Positions 25,796 to 35,271 of a stretch of DNA of 64,000 bases are shown here, piece by piece. How positions within the stretch are numbered: position 1 is the first letter of the stretch; each line of letters starts with the position of its first letter. Source of the stretch: Bin16 sp965206315 (GTDB lineage Bacteria; Chloroflexota; Dehalococcoidia; Lucifugimonadales; Australimonadaceae); assembly GCA_965206315.1 (NCBI GenBank), contig OZ242210.1:1860001-1924000 (forward strand), in the 5' to 3' direction. The position numbers and the translations under genes were made by a program. The notes under the pieces are model-generated. The model was not told where the DNA came from. It saw only the letters and a list, made by a program, of their open reading frames with translations, and made no database searches.

Positions 25796-26488
25796 TCAGA
25801 TGAACTCGTCGCCGAACTGCTGCACCGAGTCTGTCTCACCGCTTGCTTGCTCCGACGACACTACCGGCGTCTCACTCAGGAGTTCGTCAACGAGCTCGTT
25901 CAGCTTCTCCTCGTCGAGGATGCCGCTCCACTTGCGCAAGACGCTGCCGTCCGCCCCGATGAAGAACGTGGTCGGCATGCCGAGTATCTCGAAGCCGCGC
26001 ACGACCGTGTCGTCGAACGTCGTGCCAGCGGGGTAGGTGACGCCCAGTTCGTTGAGGAGCGCCTCCCCCTCTTCGCGCGTGCCGAGGAACTGCTGCGGGC
26101 CGATGTCGATGCCGAGGATCGTAACCTCGTCGCCGCGCTCCTCGTGGACGCGCTCGAACTCTGGCATCTCGGCGCGGCACGGCGGGCAGAGCGCGGCCCA
26201 GAAGTTGAGCACCACCGGCTTGCCCTGTCCGAGGACCGTCGACAGCGAGGTGTCCTCGCCGCCGAGCGCGTCCACTCCCTGGTACGCGCTGATCGCCAGG
26301 TCCGGCACCTCGAGCATCACGGAGGCGGGGACTTCGGGCATGCCGGGCGCATCGCTCGCCGCCACTGGTACGGGCGTGGGGGTGGGCTCAGGCGCCGGCT
26401 CTTCGCCGCCGCTGCATGCAACGAGCGCCAGCAGCGCCGCCATCGCGGCGAAGACCAGCAAGGCGCATTTCGCTGGCGAACCGTTCAT
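25796..26488 (-). CDS. TlpA/ResA-like thioredoxin-fold lipoprotein
   Basis: Exported lipoprotein of 230 aa: signal peptide with lipobox LVAC (Cys25), a short Pro-Thr spacer, and a thioredoxin fold with redox motif WAALCPPCRAEMPEF and the cis-Pro segment GMPTTFF. It should reduce disulfides on the outer face of the membrane, for example during cytochrome maturation. The 45 bp before the amidohydrolase start suggests possible co-transcription with reading towards 24696. TATCCT lies 6 nt before the ATG on the minus strand and no ribosome site is seen, so it may be leaderless. Confidence 0.88.
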   Translation of the reverse strand: MNGSPAKCALLVFAAMAALLALVACSGGEEPAPEPTPTPVPVAASDAPGMPEVPASVMLEVPDLAISAYQGVDALGGEDTSLSTVLGQGKPVVLNFWAALCPPCRAEMPEFERVHEERGDEVTILGIDIGPQQFLGTREEGEALLNELGVTYPAGTTFDDTVVRGFEILGMPTTFFIGADGSVLRKWSGILDEEKLNELVDELLSETPVVSSEQASGETDSVQQFGDEFI

Positions 26489-26494
26489 ACATAC

Positions 26495-26500
26495 AGGATA
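26495..26500 (-). promoter_or_regulatory. -10 box of a leaderless promoter
   Basis: TATCCT (minus strand) ends 6 nt before the ATG at 26488. Same TANNNT-N6-start geometry as at 7292, 9712 and 23738. Confidence 0.4.
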
Positions 26501-26535
26501 ACGAATTTCGGGGCGGGGGAGATGCGTTGTGGACG

Positions 26536-27864
26536 CTAGAAGGCAAGGTCCAGTGGGTTTGTGTGGAGGAGGTCTCTCCCGATCACGGCTGTCGCGGAGG
26601 CCCGGCGGCAGTCCATCCAGAGCTCGATGGTTGCCCCGACGTAGCTATTGGAGGGAGCGTAGACGTTGAGGATGTAGTAGCCCGCCTCCGACGTCCAATC
26701 AGATGTCCAGTAATCCGGCAGCCCGTCCTTGACCAACCTCGCGTAGACAGTCGAACCGGCCGGGGCAGGCGAACCATCCACCGTCAGCTCACCGTGCAGG
26801 ACGAAGCCGTGAGAAGGAGGAGGCAACGAGTCGGCCTCACCGACAGTCGGAGTCTCGATGTTGATGCCCCCTGAGCGCAATCCGGGAAGCACAGTGTCCA
26901 CAATCGTAGAGGCGTCGATTGCCCACACCTCCCCGGGGTTGCCGATCTCGTGCTGCAGCAACCACAGGGAGGGCATGCGGATGCCCTGCAACTTGGCGCG
27001 CTCGTTGATGAGCACTGCTCCGTCAGAGGTGGTGTCGGCAGCCTGTATCCCGAAGTAGTCGTACCCAGGGTCGCCCTCTCGGTAGCCTGACACCGTGATT
27101 ATCCACTTACTCACATGCGGTGAGGAAGCCGAGTGCTGGAGGAGCGCGAGTCGGTCGCCGAGAAGCGGAGCTTCGCTGGAGAGTTCGGCGAATTCATAGG
27201 TGCGTGGCTCCAAGAGCGGCTTGAGCAGGGCAAGCCCGATGTTGTCGTCTCGACCGGTGACACATGCCTGTCCCTGCGTCCCGTCCGATAGTCTGACGTC
27301 GACGACAGCGGCGTCCCCAAGTGCCTGCGATGAGGTGAGCATCTCCCCGCCTTCGCTGATGGTGACCCCTGTCCAGATTTGGCGGCCGTGTTCGGAGCAC
27401 AGCCTGACGACTGCCCGGTATGAAGCTGGCTCTTGGCTATGTGTAGGAGCTGGAGTCGCAGAGGGGTCTGAAGGGGAGGTGGCTGGATGTGTTGAGGTTG
27501 GTGTTGCTGTTGGGGGACACGCTGGCGTTAGTGTGGGTGTGGGCGTCGGCGTAGAGGTCGCGGTTGGCGTTGCAGTCGGTGTGGGCACCGGAGTCGGCGT
27601 CGCTGCAGGTGTGGGTGTATGCGTGGCGGTAGGAACCGGCGTAGGGGTTGGCGTCCACGTCGGCTCAGGGGTCCAGGTGGGCGCTGCCGTCCATGTCGGG
27701 GCGGGCGTCCAGGTAGGCGAGGCGACGGGCGTGGGAGCGGACGCGGGGGTCGACGTCGCCTGCGTGCAGGCGGCGAGTGCGAGGAGCGTCAGGGTGAGGA
27801 GGGCGGCGGTTCGCAAGGGGGCGTTGCTCCGAGCCGGGGATGGGGGGAGTGTACCAGCAAGCAA
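26536..27864 (-). CDS. Lipoprotein with trypsin-like fold lacking catalytic residues
   Basis: Exported protein of 442 aa: signal peptide with lipobox LAAC (Cys33), a Trp-Thr-Pro then Thr-Pro spacer of about 110 residues, a chymotrypsin-like domain and a C-terminal beta domain of about 90 residues resembling a carboxypeptidase regulatory fold. The expected catalytic blocks are changed: SSQALGD where TNxHVIED is expected, DDNIGLALLK (Asp retained), and TTSDGAVLI where GNSGGP is expected. It is therefore probably a binding or scaffold protein. Start is TTG at 27864 with GAAGGGG 5 nt upstream; an alternative start may exist. Confidence 0.68.
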   Translation of the reverse strand: MLAGTLPPSPARSNAPLRTAALLTLTLLALAACTQATSTPASAPTPVASPTWTPAPTWTAAPTWTPEPTWTPTPTPVPTATHTPTPAATPTPVPTPTATPTATSTPTPTPTLTPACPPTATPTSTHPATSPSDPSATPAPTHSQEPASYRAVVRLCSEHGRQIWTGVTISEGGEMLTSSQALGDAAVVDVRLSDGTQGQACVTGRDDNIGLALLKPLLEPRTYEFAELSSEAPLLGDRLALLQHSASSPHVSKWIITVSGYREGDPGYDYFGIQAADTTSDGAVLINERAKLQGIRMPSLWLLQHEIGNPGEVWAIDASTIVDTVLPGLRSGGINIETPTVGEADSLPPPSHGFVLHGELTVDGSPAPAGSTVYARLVKDGLPDYWTSDWTSEAGYYILNVYAPSNSYVGATIELWMDCRRASATAVIGRDLLHTNPLDLAF

Positions 27865-27919
27865 AGAAACCCCTTCGAGCGCAGGGACCTCTTCAGGATG
27901 AGTATGGGTCGGGTGTTGG

Positions 27920-27925
27920 TATAGT
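27920..27925 (+). promoter_or_regulatory. -10 box shared by the duplicated locus, copy 1
   Basis: GTGTTGGTATAGTCTGCAGC contains TATAGT; almost the same sequence recurs at 28570-28589 before the paralogous gene. Confidence 0.5.
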
Positions 27926-27935
27926 CTGCAGCCCG

Positions 27936-28454
27936 ATGGGAGTATGGGCTATGGCCGAGGAGGTCCCTGTGATGGCGGGAGACAGGCTGCAACCGGTGAA
28001 TGCACAGCCATTCGAATCCGAGGATGAGTTCTATAGCCGGCTTCCCAGGGAAGCCGTGCGCGCGGCCGCGAAGCACCTTCTCAATGTTGCCCAGGAGAGC
28101 GGCGGGAAGGTTGTGTGGGGCGGCCAGGGAGTTTCGATACAGGCAGACGTGCCGAAAGAGATATGGGACCTGCCGGTAACGGTTGCATGGTTCTTCCCGG
28201 AGCCGGGCAGGGTCTACCGGGCAGGGCTCCGGGACTTCTCATTCGGCGCCGCATACCCCGACTATCACAACGAACGGCTGAACGCCATCATGCGCAGGTG
28301 GGCTGACTATTTCCCTTTCGGTGGGGGGATCGCGTTCGACGGTGAGAACGGCGGGGGGCGGACGCTCACGCATAACGAGGTCGTGGAGCACCAGGACGCT
28401 CTGGCCAGCGGCCTGGCGACCGTCATTGCCGGGCTGCGGAGATTGCGGGGGTGA
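27936..28454 (+). CDS. Nuclease-less paralogue of the following gene
   Basis: A 172-aa protein of unknown family. Residues 13-30 (AGDRLQPVNAQPFESEDE) match residues 8-26 of the next protein (KGDTLEPVDEEPFELED), and the rest, from EFYSRLPREAVRAAA onward, matches its C-terminal domain (EFYGRLPGDDVRAAA), with shared AWFxPE, LRDFSFGA and YPDY motifs. The nuclease segment in between is absent, so it looks like an internal deletion of a duplicated gene that stayed in frame. Start is ATG at 27936; ATG at 27951 is an alternative. A strong terminator follows. Confidence 0.7.
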   Translation: MGVWAMAEEVPVMAGDRLQPVNAQPFESEDEFYSRLPREAVRAAAKHLLNVAQESGGKVVWGGQGVSIQADVPKEIWDLPVTVAWFFPEPGRVYRAGLRDFSFGAAYPDYHNERLNAIMRRWADYFPFGGGIAFDGENGGGRTLTHNEVVEHQDALASGLATVIAGLRRLRG

Positions 28455-28475
28455 GCAGAGCTTACTCCCCGTTAG

Positions 28476-28515
28476 ACGTGAAGAAGCCCCTGCGAGCGCA
28501 GGGGCTTCTTCACGT
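28476..28515 (+). terminator. Strong hairpin terminator
   Basis: An 18-bp perfect stem (ACGTGAAGAAGCCCCTGC) with loop GAGC, 22 bp after the stop codon. A diverged copy of the same hairpin (AAACCCCTTCGAGCGCAGGG) lies at about 27871-27890 before the first gene, so it belongs to the duplicated segment. Confidence 0.85.
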
Positions 28516-28575
28516 GAGCCGTGTGGCGTTGGAGTATTCATGGGGATAGACAGAAGGGTTGGGGCTGAGTGTTGG

Positions 28576-28581
28576 TATAGT
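28576..28581 (+). promoter_or_regulatory. -10 box shared by the duplicated locus, copy 2
   Basis: TATAGT in GTGTTGGTATAGTGTGCAGC, followed by a 25-nt leader with GACGGAGGTG before the ATG at 28607. Confidence 0.5.
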
Positions 28582-28606
28582 GTGCAGCCCGACGGAGGTG
28601 CGTCCT

Positions 28607-29743
28607 ATGGTTGAGCAGATCTTTGTGAAGAAGGGAGACACGCTGGAACCTGTGGATGAGGAGCCATTCGAACTCGAGGATCACCTGCAGGAGCTTCTCG
28701 CGAAACACCCTGGATTGCTGGGCAACGCTCGGAGATGGCTCCTCGTTACGCGCGAAAAAGGAGTGGCAGATGCGCCTGACGGAGCAGGCCGCTGGTCGTT
28801 GGACCACCTCTTTGTTGATCAGGACGCCGTGCCCACACTTGTCGAAGTCAAGCGAGGCCGCAACACCCAGGTCCGGCGAGAGGTCGTCGGACAGATGCTG
28901 GACTACGCTGCGAACGGCTCACGGTTCTGGACACAGGATGAGATCAGGGAGGCTTTTGAGCGTGAGTACGAAGGTTTCGGCGAACCGGCCGATGCCGTAC
29001 TGCAAGACTTTCTGGGAGAGGAGTACTCGACCGCCGATGAATTCTGGACACGGGTTGCCACCAACCTTGCCGCTAGGCAGATGCGCCTCATATTCGTCGC
29101 CGACGCGATACCTCCTGAACTCGTTCGGATAGTGGAGTTCCTGAACGCGCAGATGCGCGATATCGAGGTGCTGGCTGTCGAGATAAAGCAGTTCAAAGGG
29201 GACAACCAAACCGAAACGCTGGTGTCCCGCGTCATCGGACATACGGCTGCCCCGCCGGATAAGAATGCTCCCGCAGGAACGCGGACAAGGGTGACGGAGG
29301 ATGAGTTCTATGGCCGGCTTCCCGGCGACGACGTGCGTGCGGCGGCGAAGCGCCTCATCGATGTTGCTCGCAAGAGTGGGGCGAAGGTTGACCGAGGCAG
29401 CCAGGCGCTTTCGCTAAAGGTAGCCGTACCGAAGGAGATACGAAGCAGCCCGGTAGCGGTTGCATGGTTCTACCCGGAGCGGGGTAACCCCCACTACGTA
29501 GGACTCCGAGATTTCTCATTCGGTGCCTGGTATCCTGACTACGGCAACCAACAGCTGAACGACATCATGAACAGATGGGTTGAGGGTTTCGCTTGCGGAG
29601 ACAAGATTACGTTCGACAGTGAGAGAGGCAGGGCAAGGGCCGTCGCCCACGATCAAGTAGTGCAGAATCAGGAATACCTTGCCAACGCCTTGGAAGGTGT
29701 AGTCAAAGAGATTGTAGGACTGGGGAAAGCACCCTCCAATTAA
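28607..29743 (+). CDS. PD-(D/E)XK nuclease-like protein with unknown C-terminal domain
   Basis: A 378-aa protein. Residues 63-100 read SLDHLFVDQDAVPTLVEVK then REVVGQMLDYAA, a PD-(D/E)XK core with Asp73, Glu80-x-Lys82 and the helix Gln96, as in NucS/RecB-type nucleases. Residues 100-225 are a mixed alpha/beta region with IFVADAIPPELVRIVEFLN. A Pro-rich joint near 232 leads to the domain (about 245-378) that stands alone in the preceding gene. Substrate and biological role are unknown; a defence or repair nuclease is plausible. A terminator hairpin follows directly. Confidence 0.75.
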   Translation: MVEQIFVKKGDTLEPVDEEPFELEDHLQELLAKHPGLLGNARRWLLVTREKGVADAPDGAGRWSLDHLFVDQDAVPTLVEVKRGRNTQVRREVVGQMLDYAANGSRFWTQDEIREAFEREYEGFGEPADAVLQDFLGEEYSTADEFWTRVATNLAARQMRLIFVADAIPPELVRIVEFLNAQMRDIEVLAVEIKQFKGDNQTETLVSRVIGHTAAPPDKNAPAGTRTRVTEDEFYGRLPGDDVRAAAKRLIDVARKSGAKVDRGSQALSLKVAVPKEIRSSPVAVAWFYPERGNPHYVGLRDFSFGAWYPDYGNQQLNDIMNRWVEGFACGDKITFDSERGRARAVAHDQVVQNQEYLANALEGVVKEIVGLGKAPSN

Positions 29744-29748
29744 GCGGA

Positions 29749-29774
29749 AGCCCCCCGCCGACCGGCGGGGGGCT
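29749..29774. terminator. Hairpin terminator between convergent genes
   Basis: AGCCCCCCGCC-GACC-GGCGGGGGGCT, an 11-bp perfect stem, 5 bp after the nuclease gene stop and 24 bp before the groEL stop. Confidence 0.85.
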
Positions 29775-29798
29775 CTACTGTGCCCATTGCCTATTGGA

Positions 29799-31418
<1,620 letters not shown>

Positions 31419-31470
31419 GTGATTGACTCCTCCTTGTGATGCGCGCCCGTGGGGCGCGGGCTGCACGGGC

Positions 31471-31764
31471 CTAGCCGACCTTGGCCAGGACGTCCGTCTC
31501 CTTCATGATCAGGTACTCTTCGCCGTCGTCCTCGAACTCGGTGCCGGCGAACTTGGAGTAGATGACAACGTCACCCACTGCGACGGACATCTCGAGACGG
31601 TTGCCGTCGTCGGTTACCCGGCCGGGGCCCACCGCGACCACGCTGCCCTCCTGGGGCCGCTCCTTCGCGCTGTCCGGGATGTAGATACCACTCTTGGTCT
31701 GGGTCTCCTGCTCCACCGCCTTCACGACGATGCGGTCGCCCAAGGGCTGCAGATTTCGCGCCAC
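31471..31764 (-). CDS. groES: Co-chaperonin GroES (Hsp10)
   Basis: A 97-aa lid protein for GroEL with LQPLGDRIVVK at the start, the mobile-loop region TKSGIYIPDSAKE, GPGRVTDDG and the terminal YLIMKETDVLAKVG. Start is GTG at 31764 with AAGGAGG 5 nt upstream, which gives the standard N-terminus; an ATG 11 codons earlier would add an atypical extension. Confidence 0.97.
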   Translation of the reverse strand: MARNLQPLGDRIVVKAVEQETQTKSGIYIPDSAKERPQEGSVVAVGPGRVTDDGNRLEMSVAVGDVVIYSKFAGTEFEDDGEEYLIMKETDVLAKVG

Positions 31765-31823
31765 GATTACCTCCTTCTCGGCATTCAGCGGGTGCATCTG
31801 CTAGCACTCGCCTTAATCGTCTG

Positions 31824-31850
31824 TTAGCAGTCGGATAGCCTGACTGCTAA
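31824..31850. promoter_or_regulatory. Variant CIRCE operator (HrcA site)
   Basis: TTAGCAGTC-N9-GACTGCTAA matches the CIRCE consensus TTAGCACTC-N9-GAGTGCTAA except for one base per arm, changed symmetrically so that the palindrome stays perfect. It lies 60 bp before groES, just downstream of the promoter. A possible extra half-site CTAGCACTC with the consensus base is at 31801-31809. No hrcA gene is in the window. Confidence 0.85.
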
Positions 31851-31860
31851 TCCGCCGCGC

Positions 31861-31890
31861 ATCGTACGGGTAACCGGCGCAGGCTGTCAA
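31861..31890 (-). promoter_or_regulatory. groESL promoter
   Basis: Minus strand: TTGACA (31890-31885), 18-bp spacer, TACGAT (31866-31861). The CIRCE operator begins 10 bp further down, over the expected transcription start. Confidence 0.6.
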
Positions 31891-31967
31891 GAGGTGCGTG
31901 GCAAGGACAGGGTAAGAGTCGGAGGACTGCGGTGTAGAGATAGTAGACTGTTACTGAGAGGTGAGGC

Positions 31968-32268
31968 ATGACGGTGAAGAATGGCATGCGTCCTGTACAT
32001 CCGGGCGAGGTCTTGCGCGATGAGCTCGACGAGTTGGGGATGTCCCCACATGCGCTGGGCCAGGGCGTTGGCTGTGCCTCCCAACCGGATAACGGCCATC
32101 TTGAAGGGTCAGCGGGGAGTTACGGCGGACACGGCGTTGCGTCTCTCCCGCTACTTCGGCACCACTCCGCAGTTCTGGATGAACCTCCAGCAGACGTTCG
32201 AGCTGCGCACTGCAGAAGAGACCTCCGGCGCGGAGGTTGCAGCCAGCGTGCAGCCTCGCCTGCCATAG
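31968..32268 (+). pseudogene. higA: Frameshifted HigA-type antitoxin
   Basis: The first part, from ATG 31968, reads NGMRPVHPGEVLRDELDELG, the HigA start. After codon 30 the family sequence continues only in the +1-shifted frame: ARALAVPPNRITAILKGQRG, then TADTALRLSRYFGTTPQFW. One extra G in the GGG at 32057-32059 explains the shift. Read without it, the product would be about 99 aa with a complete XRE helix-turn-helix. No HigB/RelE toxin is visible upstream or downstream. It may be a real decay event, a programmed shift or an assembly error. Confidence 0.8.
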
Positions 32269-32283
32269 CCTGTCGAGCCACGC

Positions 32284-32967
32284 ATGACCACTGACAACCC
32301 CAGCTGGATCGCACGATTGGCGCTCGACTCGGACGCCGCGGCCCTGACCGAGGCACTCGTTGCACTGGACGCCGACCCCGACGCCCGCGTGCTGCTGCTC
32401 TCCGGGGACTGGAGCGCCATCGGCGCGTCGCTGCGCGAGCAGCGTGCGACCGACAACGACCCCGTCGCCGCGCTCGCGGCCCTCCGCATCCCCGTCGTTG
32501 CGTGGGTGGACGGCAACTGCCACGACGAGGCGCTCGAACTCGCGCTCGCCGCCGACATCCGCATCGCGGGCGAGTCGGCGACGTTCCGCATGGGTCATGT
32601 GCGCGAGGGACGCATCCCGTCGCACGGCGGAACGCAGCGCCTCACGCGAGCGCTGGGCCGGGGACAGGCGCTGCGCCTGCTGCTCACCGGTGAGACGCTC
32701 GACGTCGATGAAGCGCTCCGCGTCGGGCTCGTGCACGACGTCGGTGATGCGGAGGACGCCGAGGCGCTCGCCGCATCCATCGCGGACGCTGGGCCCATCG
32801 CGGCGCAGTACGTGAAGGAGGCCATCGCCGCATCCGCGGACCTCCCCCTGCGCGACGGCATGCGGCTGGAGGCCGACCTGAGCATCCTGCTGCACTCGAC
32901 CGCCGACCGCGCGGAGGGGTTGCGCTCCTTCGCGGAGAAGCGCAAGGCCCGGTTCGAGGGGCGATGA
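32284..32967 (+). CDS. Enoyl-CoA hydratase/isomerase-like protein, divergent
   Basis: Crotonase-fold protein of 227 aa, shorter than the usual 255-265. It keeps PVVAWVDGNCHDEALELALAADIRIAGESATF and GRIPSHGGTQRLTRALG. The first oxyanion-hole block (normally CAGAD) is replaced by LLLSGDWSAIGASLREQ, and the typical G-G of the second block is N-C-H-D, so catalysis is doubtful. Its stop overlaps the next gene start (ATGA), indicating coupled translation with a normal crotonase. It may form a mixed oligomer with that partner; this is inference. Confidence 0.75.
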   Translation: MTTDNPSWIARLALDSDAAALTEALVALDADPDARVLLLSGDWSAIGASLREQRATDNDPVAALAALRIPVVAWVDGNCHDEALELALAADIRIAGESATFRMGHVREGRIPSHGGTQRLTRALGRGQALRLLLTGETLDVDEALRVGLVHDVGDAEDAEALAASIADAGPIAAQYVKEAIAASADLPLRDGMRLEADLSILLHSTADRAEGLRSFAEKRKARFEGR

Positions 32968-33680
32968 GCGGCTTCGACACGCTGCGCTACGAGAAACGCG
33001 ACGGAGTCGCGACCGTCACGCTCTGCCGTCCCGAGGCGATCAACGCCTTCAACGTGCGGATGCGCGACGAGCTCGCCGAGGCGCTGAGCGCGGTGCGCGA
33101 CGACGACGAGGTGCGCGGCCTGCTCATCGTCGGCGACGGCGAGCGCGGCTTCTGCGCCGGCGCGGACCTCACCGAGTTCGGCACCGCCCCGTCACAGGCT
33201 GTCGCACGCTACGTGCGGTGGGCGCGCGACCTCTGGAGCGCCCTGGCGGAGCTGCCGAAACCCACGATGGCCGCCGTGCACGGCTATTGCTTCGGCTCCG
33301 GCCTCGAGATCGCCGCCCTCTGCGACCTCCGCATCGCATCGCAGGACGCCGTCTTCGCGCTGCCGGAGGCGTCGCTCGGCCTCATCCCCGCCGCCGGCGG
33401 CACGCAGTCGCTCCCGCGCATCGTCGGGCTCCCGCGTGCGATGGAGCTCGCGCTCACCGGCAGGCGGATGACGTCGGGCGAGGCGGTGCGCGCCGGGTTC
33501 GTCGACTGGCTCGTCCCGCGCGAGCAGCTCCACGTCGTGGCCGAGGCCCGGCTCCGCGACGTCGTGTCCGCGCCCCCCGAGGCGCTCGCGCTGGCGAAGC
33601 GCGCGGTCAACGAAGGCGCCGACATGACGCTCGCCGACGGCCTGCGGCTTGAACGGCGGCTCGCCGCTCGGCTACGCTAG
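32964..33680 (+). CDS. Enoyl-CoA hydratase/isomerase
   Basis: Crotonase-family enzyme of 238 aa. The oxyanion-hole blocks are intact (ERGFCAGADLTEF and AAVHGYCFGSGLEIAALCD), followed by FALPEASLGLIPAAGGTQ with the catalytic Glu in the usual place. It hydrates enoyl-CoA or rearranges acyl-CoA in beta-oxidation-type pathways. It is the middle gene of a three-gene unit with a divergent crotonase before and an acyl-CoA ligase after. Confidence 0.88.
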   Translation: MSGFDTLRYEKRDGVATVTLCRPEAINAFNVRMRDELAEALSAVRDDDEVRGLLIVGDGERGFCAGADLTEFGTAPSQAVARYVRWARDLWSALAELPKPTMAAVHGYCFGSGLEIAALCDLRIASQDAVFALPEASLGLIPAAGGTQSLPRIVGLPRAMELALTGRRMTSGEAVRAGFVDWLVPREQLHVVAEARLRDVVSAPPEALALAKRAVNEGADMTLADGLRLERRLAARLR

Positions 33681-33699
33681 CCCGCCGGAGACCCCCGTC

Positions 33700-35253
33700 T
33701 TGCACACCCACGACATCCTGACCATCGCCGCCGCCATCGTGCCGGAGCGCGCCGCGCTCGTCCACGACGGCGTCACGCTCACGTACGCCGGGCTCGCCGA
33801 CCGCGCCAACCGGCTCGCCAACGCGCTCGCCGCCCTAGGTGTCGGGCCCGGCGACCGCGTCGCCGTCATGGACGTGAACACGCCCGTCCACTTCGAGGCG
33901 TACTTCGCCGCCGCGCGGCTGGACGCCGTCTACGTCCCGCTGAACTTCCGCGGCCACGGCGAGGAGGTCGGCTACCCGCTGCGCCATGCGTCGCCGAAGG
34001 TGATCGTCGCGGGCGAGCGGTACGCTCCGCTCATCGCGGGACTGGGCGCAGACACCGCATCTGCGAGCGTCCTCGCCGTCGACGGCGGCGCGCCGCCGGA
34101 CGGCTGGCGCTCCTACGAGGCGTTGCTCGCGGAGGGCGACGCCGACGAGATGCGCTTCCCGGAGGGCTCGCCCGACGAGACCGCGGTGCTGCTCTACACG
34201 GCGGGCACGACCGGTCAACCGAAGGCGGTGATGCTCTCCCACGACAGCTTCACGTCGTTCATGCTCGCGAACATGGAGCCGCCGGACCCGGACGTGGAGG
34301 AGCGCACGCTGCTCACGCTGCCGCTCTATCACATCGCCGGACTGCAGGCCGCGCTCGCGGGCGCGTTCGGCGGGCGCACGGTCGTCCTGCAGCGCCAGTT
34401 CGAGCCGCGCGAGTGGATGGCGCTCGTCCAGGAGCACCGTATCGAGCGCGCGCTCATCGTCCCCACCATGCTCAAGCAGCTGCTCGACCACCCGGAGTTC
34501 CCGGACCACGACCTCTCCAGCCTGCGCGTGCTCACCTACGGCGGGGCGTCGATGCCGCCACCGGTGATCGAGCGGGCGGTCGCGGCGATGCCGGGCGTGC
34601 AGTTCATCAACGCGTTCGGCCAGACGGAGACGGGCTCGACCATCGCGATGGTGCCGCCGGAGGACCACGTGCTCGAGGGCCCGCCGGACGTCGTCGAGAA
34701 GCGCCGCCGCCACCTGCGGAGCATCGGCAGGCCGCTGCCGGACGTCGAGGTGCGCATCGTCGGCGAGGACGGCCACGAGCTTCCGACTGGCGAGCACGGC
34801 GAGATTGCGGCGCGCGGCCCGCGCCTCATGCGCGGCTACTGGGGGCAGCCCGAGGCGACGGCCCAGACCGTGCACGGCGGCTGGCTCTTCACCGGCGACC
34901 TCGGCTACATGGACGAGGACGGCTACATCTACCTGACCGGCCGCGCGAAGGACTTCATCAAGCGCGGCGGCGAGATGGTCGCGCCGGAGGAGGTCGAGCA
35001 CCTGCTGCACGCCTGCCCCGGCGTCGAGGAGTGCGCCGTCATCGGCGTGCCGGACGAGACCTGGGGCGAGCGCGTCATGGCGGTCGTCGTCCCGACGCCG
35101 GGCGCCGCGCCGTCGGAGGATGCGCTGCTCGACGCCTGCCACACACTCGCACGCTTCAAGCGCCCCGAGCACGTCGTCTTCGTCTCGGAGCTCCCCCGCA
35201 ACGCCCTCGGCAAAGTCCTCAAGAACGACCTCCGCGCCCGCTTCGGGGGGTGA
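33700..35253 (+). CDS. Acyl-CoA synthetase / AMP-dependent ligase
   Basis: ANL-superfamily enzyme of about 517 aa that activates a carboxylic acid with ATP and CoA. It has LLYTAGTTGQPKAVMLSH (AMP motif A3), NAFGQTETGS (A5), WLFTGDLGYMDEDGYIYLTGRAKDFIKRGGE (A7-A8, cited in pieces) and the final catalytic Lys in RNALGKVLKNDLR. TTG at 33700 is preferred because a normal N-terminus (HTHDILTIAAAIVPERAA) follows; TTG at 33649 would overlap the previous gene by 32 nt. With the crotonases it forms an acid-degradation unit. Confidence 0.88.
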   Translation: MHTHDILTIAAAIVPERAALVHDGVTLTYAGLADRANRLANALAALGVGPGDRVAVMDVNTPVHFEAYFAAARLDAVYVPLNFRGHGEEVGYPLRHASPKVIVAGERYAPLIAGLGADTASASVLAVDGGAPPDGWRSYEALLAEGDADEMRFPEGSPDETAVLLYTAGTTGQPKAVMLSHDSFTSFMLANMEPPDPDVEERTLLTLPLYHIAGLQAALAGAFGGRTVVLQRQFEPREWMALVQEHRIERALIVPTMLKQLLDHPEFPDHDLSSLRVLTYGGASMPPPVIERAVAAMPGVQFINAFGQTETGSTIAMVPPEDHVLEGPPDVVEKRRRHLRSIGRPLPDVEVRIVGEDGHELPTGEHGEIAARGPRLMRGYWGQPEATAQTVHGGWLFTGDLGYMDEDGYIYLTGRAKDFIKRGGEMVAPEEVEHLLHACPGVEECAVIGVPDETWGERVMAVVVPTPGAAPSEDALLDACHTLARFKRPEHVVFVSELPRNALGKVLKNDLRARFGG

Positions 35254-35271
35254 GTGGGCCGGGCCGGGGCG

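Noticed and set aside
31851..31967. HigB toxin upstream of the broken higA
   Set aside because: These 117 bp are too short for a toxin gene and no RelE/HigB-like frame is found on either strand.
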